Shown: positions 13,319 through 19,983 of the stretch, piece by piece | How the letters are laid out: every line of letters starts with the position of its first letter | Numbering within the stretch: position 1 is the first letter of the stretch | Virus record (IMG/VR): IMGVR_UViG_3300030109_001402 | Coordinates: 1 to 20,380 of that record | Strand: one strand, 5' to 3' | DNA from: a virus | Length of the DNA: 20,380 bases | Notes under the pieces: model-generated | What the model saw: only the letters and a program-made list of their open reading frames with translations | The model's database searches: none | What the model was told of the DNA's origin: nothing | Position numbers and translations under genes: made by a program

Positions 13319-13890
13319 TGGTTAAGAAAATCGGAAAGAGACAAAAGAAGCAAAAGAAAAGCTGGACTAAGTTTGTTAAAACTAATCCAGTTCCAGATGA
13401 AACAACTATTCAAAACATAATGAAAGATACACAGAGATTGCTTGAAGGAGTAAGTGAAGCTCAAGCTCGACAATTAATTATTGATGAATATAATAATAAT
13501 GAAATCTATGTTAATAACAAATATCAAGTAGCTATTACTAGACAGAATCCAGAAAAACCTAAGTTTGGTTTTGTTTTAGATAACAACGGAGAAAGAATGA
13601 GTAGCGGTTCTTTTGGAGTAATTCACCTTTCTGTTAAGACTCACGACAAAGAGCCAATAAGAGATTGGAGAGATATGCAAAGAATAAAGAATGAATTGGT
13701 TGGTGAAGAACATGAGGCAGTAGAATTGTATCCAGCAGAAAGTAGATTAGTTGATACTGCAAACCAATATCATATGTGGGTGTTTGATAAACCAGTAAGT
13801 GATGGTGCATACTATCCATTTGGATTTCATGACAGATTGGTAAATTATGATAAGCCGTTAAGCGGAGCTGTACAAAGAGGTAAAGAATAA
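13318..13890 (+). CDS. DUF7694-like conserved viral protein (190 aa)
   Basis: N-terminal 25 residues are very basic (VKKIGKRQKKQKKSWTKFVK). Residues about 66-155 form an alpha/beta domain with GSFGVIHLSVKTHDKEPIRD, W-x-D-M-x-R-I-K (117-124), a G-E-E…AVELYPAESR strand and NQYHMWVF. This order is what I recall of the small domain now called DUF7694, found in many phages with unknown function. It is embedded by TAATG overlaps between a zinc gene and the peptidase gene. Name is from memory; it should be treated as tentative. Confidence 0.6.
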   Translation: MVKKIGKRQKKQKKSWTKFVKTNPVPDETTIQNIMKDTQRLLEGVSEAQARQLIIDEYNNNEIYVNNKYQVAITRQNPEKPKFGFVLDNNGERMSSGSFGVIHLSVKTHDKEPIRDWRDMQRIKNELVGEEHEAVELYPAESRLVDTANQYHMWVFDKPVSDGAYYPFGFHDRLVNYDKPLSGAVQRGKE

Positions 13891-14429
13891 TGCAGACGAC
13901 ATTAGATAGCTTTACAGCCAAACCAAAGCCTGTTAGAAACAAGAAAGGTAGAGCGCATAAGAATCCTAACGGAACGTCTTGGTGTGGACCTACTGCATTG
14001 ACTGTTCTTACTGGAAAAAGGTACGACATTATTGAGAAAGATTTACTTAAAGCAGTTAACAAAAACAAATCAACTGGTGGATTTAATACACGTACAGCAT
14101 CATTTGTTAGAAAACCAAAACGCAAAGTAAACGAAATCAAAGGAATGTACAATCATGAAATGCGTAATGCATTATACAGATACGGATACAGTATGAATCA
14201 TTCTAGTCTTTATGGTTGCGATACTTTTAGACAATGGACTAAAGAGTCATACGGACAACGTGGAAAGAAATGGTATCTAATACAAACTACTAGTCATTAC
14301 TTAGTTGTAAAAGGAAACAAAGTATGGGATAACAATACACCGCCAGAAGGAGTACCTATTACTAAATCAAGACTTTACAAAAGAGCTAGAATACAAAACG
14401 TATATGAAATAGAGAGGTTAAGAAAATAG
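13890..14429 (+). CDS. Papain-like (C39/NlpC-type) cysteine peptidase
   Basis: 179 aa. GTSWCGPTALTVLTG (28-42) is the catalytic Cys motif of papain-fold peptidases (Cys32 at the start of a helix). TTSHYLVVKGNKVWDNNTPP (133-152) gives the His strand (His136) and the acidic or amide partner (Asp147/Asn148) in the usual order. The first 27 residues are basic and possibly disordered. It may act in virion maturation, on the host wall at entry, or as a deubiquitinase-like effector. The position directly before the prohead protease favours a structural or maturation role, by inference. Overlaps the previous gene by TAATG; ends with TAG. Confidence 0.7.
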   Translation: MQTTLDSFTAKPKPVRNKKGRAHKNPNGTSWCGPTALTVLTGKRYDIIEKDLLKAVNKNKSTGGFNTRTASFVRKPKRKVNEIKGMYNHEMRNALYRYGYSMNHSSLYGCDTFRQWTKESYGQRGKKWYLIQTTSHYLVVKGNKVWDNNTPPEGVPITKSRLYKRARIQNVYEIERLRK

Positions 14430-14467
14430 TTTAATACTATTTCTACAATACAATGAATAATAGCCAA

Positions 14468-14482
14468 ACAGTTTTAAAGGAT
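14468..14482 (+). promoter_or_regulatory. Promoter element AACAGTTTTAAAGGA
   Basis: Matches AACAGTTATAAAGGA at 17923-17937 in 14 of 15 bases, and both end exactly 18 bases before an ATGAGTGATT start. The T/A-rich core is centred about 25 bp upstream of ATG, as for archaeal TATA boxes on leaderless transcripts. Neither gene has a clear ribosome site. Confidence 0.6.
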
Positions 14483-14500
14483 GATTTATCTGTAGATTCG

Positions 14501-15325
14501 ATGAGTGATTGTGTATGCAAGAATGTGAACACCGAATGGTCTACGTCTCGCAACTGGTACAACGATAGAGTAATGGATACATATATTTCAGCTCCTATTG
14601 TCGATAAACAGGGCGACATGATTCCTACAGAGACCATAAAAGAGTCAATGGAATTTTACATGAAGCATGGAATCTACTCATACAAACATGATGAGATACC
14701 AATTGGACAACCATTAGCTTACAAGATTAAAGATGGTAAAGTATTATTGAAAGTAGGCATTCACAATAAACTAGACATGCATGATAAAGTCTGGAAAGAA
14801 ATACAACAGTATGGTTCACGTGGAGCAAGCAGTATTAGGGGAGAAGCTTTGAATCAAAACAAAGTGTGTCCACCTAACGAAGCTTGTTTTACAAAAATAG
14901 ATAAGCTAGGACTATGGAGTGTTAGCTGGGTAGGAGATTCTCCAGCCAATCCAGAGGCAACAGTACAAACTGTGTCAATGGCAAAAGAAGAAGAACCTAA
15001 AAAAGAAAAAATATACGTAGACAAACCGTCTGATGCTCCAGAAGGCGCAGACGTAAAGAGAGGAAAAAGAGGCGGTTACTATTACTACGAAACAAAAAAA
15101 TCAGAGGAAAACGTGTCAGAAAACAAGTTAGAAGACATTTCGCATATAAAGAAATGTGCAAAATGCAATAAGCCAGTAAAAAAATGTGGGTCTTGTAATA
15201 AGCCCGTAGGAAAGAAAATGAACAACGGACAAATCATTAATCGCATGTTTCGATTGTTAAATACATATGCATTAAATCCTAAATTTGAACGAGAAATGGC
15301 AGATTTAATTGAAAGGTTACAATAA
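14501..15325 (+). CDS. Prohead serine protease (XkdF/S78-like) with zinc-knuckle tail
   Basis: 274 aa from ATG 14501, preferred to ATG 14453 because the promoter at 14468 would lie inside the longer form and because the scaffold gene begins with the same MSD-x-C start. Residues 23-150 form a prohead-protease domain: DKQGDMIPTETIKESMEFYM, then H63 in YKHDEIPIGQPLAYKIKDGK, and the Ser motif RGASSIRGE (Ser110/111). Residues 171-197 (a YVDKPSDAPEGADVKRGKRG stretch, then GYYYYET) form a linker, followed by two knuckles CAKCNKPV and CGSCNKPV (219-234) and a helical end. It would cleave scaffold, capsid and other prohead proteins during maturation. The domain call is good; substrates are inferred. 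Confidence 0.82.
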   Translation: MSDCVCKNVNTEWSTSRNWYNDRVMDTYISAPIVDKQGDMIPTETIKESMEFYMKHGIYSYKHDEIPIGQPLAYKIKDGKVLLKVGIHNKLDMHDKVWKEIQQYGSRGASSIRGEALNQNKVCPPNEACFTKIDKLGLWSVSWVGDSPANPEATVQTVSMAKEEEPKKEKIYVDKPSDAPEGADVKRGKRGGYYYYETKKSEENVSENKLEDISHIKKCAKCNKPVKKCGSCNKPVGKKMNNGQIINRMFRLLNTYALNPKFEREMADLIERLQ

Positions 15326-15327
15326 TA

Positions 15328-15714
15328 ATGAGCTACAATCAAACAAACAACATACACAACCCTTTTGAGGGTGAAGAATTAGAAAAAGGTCCAAGAGAGG
15401 AAATGGACTATGCAAGATTTATACAAAACAATGGCACAGTATCTCAAGCAATAGCTAGTGATTTAAAAGGCATGTTTACAGCAAGATTAATGTTCTTAAG
15501 GGATTACAATCAACAAGCATTAAGTAGATTTAACAAAGTATATCGACAACCATTAGATTCAGACGCAAAAAAATTAAAAGAGTTTGTAGAGCAATGTTTA
15601 CGAGAAACTTTAGAGTTAATGGTCGAAGGCAGTAAAATTGTAAAAAAAGCAAACGATTTAGACAGGTTAATGGATGAAACTTATAAAATGGCAAATCCAA
15701 AGAGGAGACGATGA
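15328..15714 (+). CDS. Leader-tagged small head-region protein 1 (128 aa, MSYNQ leader)
   Basis: Starts two bases after the protease stop. It opens MSYNQTNNIHNPFEGEELEK; the MSYNQ start is shared with three following genes. The remainder is one helical domain (MDYARFIQNNGTVSQAIASD … LKEFVEQCLRETLELMVEGS) ending in a basic tail (NPKRRR). Basic, helical and encoded beside protease and scaffold, it would suit a protein packaged with DNA inside the prohead, like T4 internal proteins, but that is inference. No known domain is recognised in the body. Confidence 0.7.
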   Translation: MSYNQTNNIHNPFEGEELEKGPREEMDYARFIQNNGTVSQAIASDLKGMFTARLMFLRDYNQQALSRFNKVYRQPLDSDAKKLKEFVEQCLRETLELMVEGSKIVKKANDLDRLMDETYKMANPKRRR

Positions 15715-16085
15715 GTTTTAATCAACACATAGGAGAGATTAACAGCAGGTCAGTAGAGAAAGTTAATCCTTATCCTCGAAGACCAGCAGATACAAAAAAA
15801 GAGTTAAAAAAAGCATTAGACAAGCTTGTTCTTCTTGAGCAAAATTTGATTAAGCTTATATCAGATAGCAATGAAATTGAAAATCATATTGTTAGAGCTA
15901 GTTGGAATCCTAGAGCGCCAAGGGGTCAGCGAAGTTTAATATCTGGAAATGCAGGTAAAGACGTTGAAGCTGCTGAAGCTGCTATTATTAGATGGCGTAC
16001 GGAAGTATATACAAAGACGTTACCTCCGTTAAAAAAGGCACGACAAAAGTTAGCAAGTGGTACAGCAGGAGTGATGATGCGATGA
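15711..16085 (+). CDS. Leader-tagged small head-region protein 2 (124 aa, MSFNQHIGE leader)
   Basis: ATGA overlap with gene 1 and GAGGAG just upstream. It starts MSFNQHIGEINSRSVEKVNP; the first nine residues equal those of the gene at 16082. The body is basic: a long helix (KKELKKALDKLVLLEQNLIK) and then a Arg/Gly-rich turn with RASWNPRAPRGQRSLISGNAG, ending in a further basic helix. Only the leader, not the body, resembles the neighbours. Possibly an internal or minor capsid protein processed by the protease. Confidence 0.7.
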   Translation: MSFNQHIGEINSRSVEKVNPYPRRPADTKKELKKALDKLVLLEQNLIKLISDSNEIENHIVRASWNPRAPRGQRSLISGNAGKDVEAAEAAIIRWRTEVYTKTLPPLKKARQKLASGTAGVMMR

Positions 16086-16375
16086 GTTTTAATCAGCATA
16101 TAGGAGAGACTAACACTCTGTTAGCAAAAGCAAGAGGCGATGATTTAATTAATGAAGAAGTTATTCAAAGATGGTGGAAAGTAAGATTTCCGCAACATTC
16201 AATGGACAGAGCTTATTACAAAGAATGGGTAAGTAGATTAAGAGCAGCATACCGTGATGAAGGTCCAGATGGATTCCCTTGGCAAGCTGACAATCAAAGT
16301 ATTCGCACTTGGAAAAGAGTGACAGGAAGAAGACAAGTAAGACTTAATACAAAGGATGAGGCTACAATTCGATGA
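16082..16375 (+). CDS. Leader-tagged small head-region protein 3 (97 aa, MSFNQHIGE leader)
   Basis: The ORF stays open to an in-frame start at 15992, but ATG 16082 (ATGA overlap with the previous stop) restores the shared leader MSFNQHIGETN and is clearly the right start. The body is Arg/Trp-rich (EEVIQRWWKVRFPQHSMDRA, then DGFPWQADNQSIRTWKRVTG), unlike its neighbours. Codons of the leader differ from the 15711 copy at synonymous sites, showing that the peptide is conserved. Function of the body is unknown. Confidence 0.7.
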   Translation: MSFNQHIGETNTLLAKARGDDLINEEVIQRWWKVRFPQHSMDRAYYKEWVSRLRAAYRDEGPDGFPWQADNQSIRTWKRVTGRRQVRLNTKDEATIR

Positions 16376-16716
16376 GTTACAACCAGTACAAGGGAGTTAT
16401 TCACAAACATTTAGTTAAAGACGACCCATGCTGGGAAAACTACGAGATGGTAGGAACTAAGGTTCAAGACGGTAAAGAAGTACCTAACTGTGTTCCTAAG
16501 AAAGAAAAAGATGATGAGCCTGTAAAAAAATTAAGTAACTTAGAAGCAACTACAGAAATGCATGAGGCTTCTATGGAATTAGCAAGAATGATTTATAAAG
16601 TTGGAAGAGATGAAGCAACTGCAAGAAGATTACAACCAAAAATGGTTAAAATTATAAATCGTTTAACAAAAAAATTATATAACTTAAAACTTTATTATAG
16701 AGCAGGTCAAAGATGA
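16372..16716 (+). CDS. Leader-tagged protein 4 (114 aa) with PCW…VPNCVP motif
   Basis: ATGA overlap with gene 3. After the leader MSYNQYKGVIHKHLVKDD comes PCWENYEMVGTKVQDGKEVP then NCVP (residues 19-42). This is a short motif I recognise from many uncultured marine tailed-virus and giant-virus proteins (PCW-x-GY-x-x-x-G-x-K … VPNCVP), whose role is not established. The rest is a basic helical domain (ATTEMHEASMELARMIYKVG … KMVKIINRLTKKLYNLK). The pairing of leader, motif and helix suggests a modular virion protein. Confidence 0.72.
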   Translation: MSYNQYKGVIHKHLVKDDPCWENYEMVGTKVQDGKEVPNCVPKKEKDDEPVKKLSNLEATTEMHEASMELARMIYKVGRDEATARRLQPKMVKIINRLTKKLYNLKLYYRAGQR

Positions 16717-16760
16717 ACTACAACACAGCAGAACTATGTAAGGATTGCAAGATGCCTGTT
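16713..16760 (+). repeat. Leader DNA repeat, copy A (48 bp)
   Basis: Encodes MNYNTAELCKDCKMPV. It differs from copy B at 17051-17098 at only two bases, both silent, while the sequence after it is unrelated. A duplicated 5' coding module of this kind fits gene-end exchange by recombination. Confidence 0.85.
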
Positions 16761-17054
16761 GAGAAAAGAAATCATGAAACTGATTACAGAGAGTTTGGAC
16801 CGATAGACAGGAAGTCAATTCGATTAGTAGCTCATTTAACAGATATAAATTATCACACTGAAGCTCGCATGGAATTAGCTGGAGCAATAGGAGCTAATCA
16901 ATTAGTAAATGCTTATCGAAATATTCAACGAGAACAAGACAGGGTAGGCCATTTACCACAAAGATTAAGTAATAAAAGAAATCAATTAGACCGTACATTA
17001 GAAAGAATGGTATTGAGATTTAAAAATGGCAGAGAAGCTATGAGGGCATTATGA
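16713..17054 (+). CDS. Leader-tagged protein 5 (113 aa, MNYNTAELCKDCKMPV leader)
   Basis: ATGA overlap with gene 4. The 16-residue leader contains CKDCKMPV, similar to the two CxxC-x-KPV knuckles near the end of the protease. The body is a basic helical domain: TEARMELAGAIGANQLVNAY then RNIQREQDRVGHLPQRLSNK and a final Arg-rich helix. The leader is repeated, nearly base for base, at the start of the next gene, whose body is unrelated. This supports a leader that works independently of what follows. Confidence 0.72.
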   Translation: MNYNTAELCKDCKMPVEKRNHETDYREFGPIDRKSIRLVAHLTDINYHTEARMELAGAIGANQLVNAYRNIQREQDRVGHLPQRLSNKRNQLDRTLERMVLRFKNGREAMRAL

Positions 17055-17098
17055 ACTACAACACAGCAGAACTATGTAAAGATTGCAAGATGCCTGTC
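17051..17098 (+). repeat. Leader DNA repeat, copy B (48 bp)
   Basis: Second copy of the 48-bp leader module, 338 bp downstream of copy A. It has 46 of 48 bases identical. Confidence 0.85.
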
Positions 17099-17407
17099 GT
17101 AAAAAATGAAAGGCTGATAGCAAACGAAATTAAACAACAGATAGGAATATCCACATTGATGTCATTAGGAGCGCATAAATTTCAGTATATGAGAAGAGAT
17201 AGTCGTATTCGTGGAGGTCTTGCATTTGCGATTAAATACAGAAGCAATCAAAGAGGCTATGTTGAAATAAGAGTAAACCCAATGGATATGTATGATATTA
17301 CAATAAAAGATTCTAAAAAAAGAGTAGTAATGACTAGCAATGACGTTTTTGCAGATTCATTAAGAAGAGTATTAGAAAGCGGATTTAAGAAACTACGCAG
17401 AGAATAA
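17051..17407 (+). CDS. Leader-tagged protein 6 (118 aa) with common viral alpha/beta domain
   Basis: ATGA overlap with gene 5; same leader MNYNTAELCKDCKMPV. Residues 38-118 (SLGAHKFQYM, GGLAFAIKYR, GYVEIRVNPMDMYDITIKD, DVFADSLRRVLESGFKKL) match a small domain I recognise from many phage and large-virus proteins (pattern 'LGA-x-x-F … I-x-L-x-x-x-D-x-Y-x-V … D-V-Y-x-D-x-L-x-x-x-F-E'), of unknown function. That domain normally has other N-termini, so its fusion to the leader here supports modular exchange. The stop overlaps the next start (TAATG). Confidence 0.72.
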   Translation: MNYNTAELCKDCKMPVVKNERLIANEIKQQIGISTLMSLGAHKFQYMRRDSRIRGGLAFAIKYRSNQRGYVEIRVNPMDMYDITIKDSKKRVVMTSNDVFADSLRRVLESGFKKLRRE

Positions 17408-17895
17408 TGAAAACTAAAAAACTTAAAGCACCAAAAGGTTATCACTGGATGCAGTTAAAAGATGGTCCTGCACTTATGGAAGGTGATTATGAACCGCATG
17501 ATGGAGCTATGGAGTATGCAACATTTATATTAATAGAAGACCACAAAGACGAACGTATTGTAAAAGCAGAGTATCAAGGTAAGAAAGTAGAGTTAAACAA
17601 TCCTTTTAGATTATCAGGAGAAAAAAAGAAGTTTGGAGTTTACGTAAAGAATCCTAAAGGTAATGTTGTACAAGTTAAGTTTGGCGACCCTAACATGGAT
17701 ATAAAACGTGATGACCCAGACAAACGTAGACAGTTCAGAGCAAGACACAATTGCGACAACCCAGGCCCAAAACATAAAGCAAGATATTGGTCTTGTAAGA
17801 TGTGGAGTTCTAAGAATGTGTCCGATGTATTAAAAACAAATTACAACAATGTTAGCATGTGTGATAGTTGTAAAAAACCTAAGCAATATAGCTAG
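17407..17895 (+). CDS. Viral protein with RARHNCDNPGP…YWSCKMW domain (162 aa)
   Basis: TAATG overlap with gene 6; no leader tag at its N-terminus (MKTKKLKAPKGYHWMQLKDG, PALMEGDYEPHDGAME). Residues 71-143 carry KKFGVYVKNPKGNVVQVKFG, DPNMDIKRDD, RRQFRARHNCDNPGP and KARYWSCKMWSSKNVSDVLK. This is a strongly conserved block I know from marine tailed viruses and giant viruses, often in capsid-maturation proteins. The end carries CDSCKKPKQ, the same knuckle style as the leaders and protease tail. It is likely a virion or prohead component. Role unproven. Confidence 0.72.
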   Translation: MKTKKLKAPKGYHWMQLKDGPALMEGDYEPHDGAMEYATFILIEDHKDERIVKAEYQGKKVELNNPFRLSGEKKKFGVYVKNPKGNVVQVKFGDPNMDIKRDDPDKRRQFRARHNCDNPGPKHKARYWSCKMWSSKNVSDVLKTNYNNVSMCDSCKKPKQYS

Positions 17896-17922
17896 TATTC
17901 TACACAAGGGCTATAGAGGCAA

Positions 17923-17937
17923 AACAGTTATAAAGGA
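17923..17937 (+). promoter_or_regulatory. Promoter element AACAGTTATAAAGGA
   Basis: Ends 18 bases before ATG 17956, the same spacing as the 14468 element to the protease start. It lies in the 60-bp gap before the scaffold and capsid genes, the only real gap in the head operon, and so probably drives abundant capsid expression. Confidence 0.6.
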
Positions 17938-17955
17938 CATTATAAGTGATAGGCC

Positions 17956-18534
17956 ATGAGTGATTTCTGTACTTGCGGTCAGCAAAAGACCCTTGAACTT
18001 GACTACGTAGTCAAGGAAGACGAAACCGAAGAAGTCCTCCCTCCAGCAGACGATACAGAAAAAGCTGAAGAAGAGGATGTCGAGGAAGAAGAACTTTTAG
18101 AAGAAGAGGGCAAGGGATATACCCGAAAAGACATATCTGAGTTAACATCTTTGTTAAAACAGACTCTAGCACATCTTACAAAAGAAGAGCATGAGGAAGA
18201 AGAAGACGAAGAAAAAGATATGCATATGGAAGAAGACGAAGAAAAAGATATGCATATGGAAGAAGAAAAGAATATGCACTATGACGAAGAAAAAGAAATG
18301 GATGAAGAAGTTCCGATGGCAGAACCTATGCTAGAAGAAGAAGAAGTATCTATGTCTGTCAAAGAAGCATTGAAAACTTTGGAAAAGTCTGGAATGTCCG
18401 TCTACGCTGGAAGTAAAACAACTCCTGCAACACGCAGAGTTGTAAGGGAAAAGCCTGTAGCTATTAACTGGTCAGAATTTTCTAAATCAGTTGATGAGAT
18501 ACACCGCATGGAAGAAAGAACTGGAGCAAACTAA
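17956..18534 (+). CDS. Scaffold-like acidic prohead protein (192 aa)
   Basis: Directly upstream of the capsid gene and behind its own promoter. It starts MSDFCTCGQQ, then is extremely acidic and low-complexity (Glu/Asp over residues 20-130), with tandem decapeptides KDMHMEEDEE. It ends with a helical segment (VSMSVKEALKTLEKSGMSVY) and a basic or hydrophobic C-terminus (TRRVVREKPVAINWSEFSKS) that could contact capsid protein. Order, charge and length are those of a scaffolding protein, expected to be degraded by the prohead protease. No sequence family is recognisable because such proteins diverge fast. The short MSD-x-C start is shared with the protease. Confidence 0.72.
   Translation: MSDFCTCGQQKTLELDYVVKEDETEEVLPPADDTEKAEEEDVEEEELLEEEGKGYTRKDISELTSLLKQTLAHLTKEEHEEEEDEEKDMHMEEDEEKDMHMEEEKNMHYDEEKEMDEEVPMAEPMLEEEEVSMSVKEALKTLEKSGMSVYAGSKTTPATRRVVREKPVAINWSEFSKSVDEIHRMEERTGAN
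18201..18260 (+). repeat. Perfect 30-bp tandem repeat in the scaffold gene
   Basis: Two perfect adjacent 30-bp units (18201-18230, 18231-18260), followed by a degenerate third. Each codes for ten residues including KDMHMEE. It probably varies in copy number by slippage without harming a disordered protein. Confidence 0.9.
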
Positions 18535-18536
18535 AT

Positions 18537-19646
18537 ATGGCAGGAATGAGTTTTGAAGAGTATGTGCAAGCATACTACGGTGGCACGCTTGGTATAGCTA
18601 AAAGATACGGTATTCAGAAAGCAGATGATACATTTGAAACATCTGACCCAGCAGGGGCTTTCAACACCATGTATGGTGCAGCCGTATTTAATCAGCTAAA
18701 CACCAAATCAGAAGTATTTAAACTTCTTAAGAAAGAGGCATGGACCCAATCAGGTTGGAGAGTTTTGACAGGTCGTCACGCAACAACCGCAGGTCTAGCA
18801 GAGGGAGCAGCTTTCCCTGATACTGACAAACCAGATATCACAGAAGTTACAGCAACTCTAAAAGAAGTTGTAACACCTTGGGAAGTTACAACCAGAGCTG
18901 AATTGCTTTCAGAAGCAGACGACGGAATTAAGGGAATCCTTAACTTCTTGAGAACTGAAAACGCTGAAGCACACACATTCTTTATGGACCAAATGTTATT
19001 GGCAACTGCTGACACAGCAGCAGGTAATAACATGGAATCTTTAGACCGTGTAACTCTAAGCGATGCAGCAGCACATGCAACATTATCTGCAAGAGCAGAC
19101 ATTGATATGTATGACATTGACCGTTCAGGAGCAAGCTGGGCAGATGCAACTGTTTCACACAACAGTGGAAGTGACAGAGCATTAACACTAGCTATGTTAG
19201 ATACAGTTATTCAAGGTGCATTAGAAAACGGTGTAAACTACAGTGATTTAATTCTATTAACTGGATATGATACATATCAAGATTTAAAAGCATTAATGTT
19301 ATCTACAACTAACAATACATTTAGAGCAGATTTATCAGCAGCAGGAGCAGGAAATGCAAATGGTGTTGTTGGAGAAGCTGGTTTGAATTTCGATTCAAGA
19401 GTTGGCGCATACGATGGAATACCAATATTCCTATCACAACACGTTGTAAAGGATACAACTTCCAGAATCCACTTGTTGGATATGGGTAACCTAGCAGTTC
19501 GTGTAGCAGCACCAACAACCTATGTAGACAATACTAACTTAGCAGTACTACAAAAACTAAGCAAAGAGTTTGCTTTTGTAACTGCTGGTGAATTGATTTG
19601 TTACAAGTTTAACACAAGTGGTAGCGTAAGAGACTTGAACGCTTAA
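18537..19646 (+). CDS. Major capsid protein (HK97 fold)
   Basis: 369 aa, three bases after the scaffold stop. N-arm MAGMSFEEYVQAYYGGTLGI; then FNTMYGAAVFNQLNTKSEVF, a spine-helix region (TPWEVTTRAELLSEADDGIK, GILNFLRTENAEAHTFFMDQ), a P-domain and A-domain with AMLDTVIQGALENGVNYSDL, ILLTGYDTYQDLKALM, a loop YDGIPIFLSQHV (the '-G-I-P-V-' turn common near the end of HK97 proteins), and a C-terminal AVRVAAPTTYVDNTNLAVLQ … FVTAGELICY strand set. Length and strand order fit an HK97 capsid protein with a separate scaffold. It should be the most abundant virion protein and forms the icosahedral shell. Confidence 0.88.
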   Translation: MAGMSFEEYVQAYYGGTLGIAKRYGIQKADDTFETSDPAGAFNTMYGAAVFNQLNTKSEVFKLLKKEAWTQSGWRVLTGRHATTAGLAEGAAFPDTDKPDITEVTATLKEVVTPWEVTTRAELLSEADDGIKGILNFLRTENAEAHTFFMDQMLLATADTAAGNNMESLDRVTLSDAAAHATLSARADIDMYDIDRSGASWADATVSHNSGSDRALTLAMLDTVIQGALENGVNYSDLILLTGYDTYQDLKALMLSTTNNTFRADLSAAGAGNANGVVGEAGLNFDSRVGAYDGIPIFLSQHVVKDTTSRIHLLDMGNLAVRVAAPTTYVDNTNLAVLQKLSKEFAFVTAGELICYKFNTSGSVRDLNA

Positions 19647-19668
19647 TGGTAGTAGGAGGACTAATTAA

Positions 19669-19983
19669 ATGGTCAAAATTACTAACATTACAGACAGGCC
19701 TCTTTACAGGAGGACTCCTCGTGGGACTGTACTCCGCTGGGATGCTGGAGAAACCCATGATGTCGAAAGTAAAAGGCTCATTGAGGAACTTAAGGCTTCC
19801 AACGGTTTCAAAGTCACAACTGGAGTTAACAAAAAAGACGTTGGCGCAGGGGTTAAGACTGGGGTCAGACGGCCTAAGTCTGACAGCAAACCTACTAAGT
19901 CCAAAGTCCAAAAAAAAGTAGATAAGTTAAAAGTAGAGCCACCTAAGAAAGGACTTAAGTCCAAGAAAGGGAAGGCTGACTAA
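19669..19983 (+). CDS. Small head/neck-associated protein with Lys-rich tail (104 aa)
   Basis: Strong GGAGGA site (19655-19660) before ATG 19669; the overlapping ORF from 19646 is a shadow. The N-terminal ~55 residues (MVKITNITDRPLYRRTPRGT, then LRWDAGETHDVESKRLIEEL) look like the small beta domain of phage proteins coded just after the capsid gene. The second half is a Lys/Pro-rich disordered tail (KPTKSKVQKKVDKLKVEPPK) that could contact DNA or the shell. Likely a minor head or head-completion protein; specific role unknown. Confidence 0.65.
   Translation: MVKITNITDRPLYRRTPRGTVLRWDAGETHDVESKRLIEELKASNGFKVTTGVNKKDVGAGVKTGVRRPKSDSKPTKSKVQKKVDKLKVEPPKKGLKSKKGKAD

Noticed and set aside
15992-16081. 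Longer start for the gene at 16082
   Set aside because: The extension lies in the preceding gene, and the shared leader begins exactly at ATG 16082.
18776-19162. 128-aa minus-strand ORF
   Set aside because: Antisense to the capsid gene; no ribosome site or coupling.
19646-19921. 91-aa + strand ORF with an apparent membrane segment
   Set aside because: Overlaps the 19669 gene in another frame; the latter has a strong GGAGGA site and better protein character.
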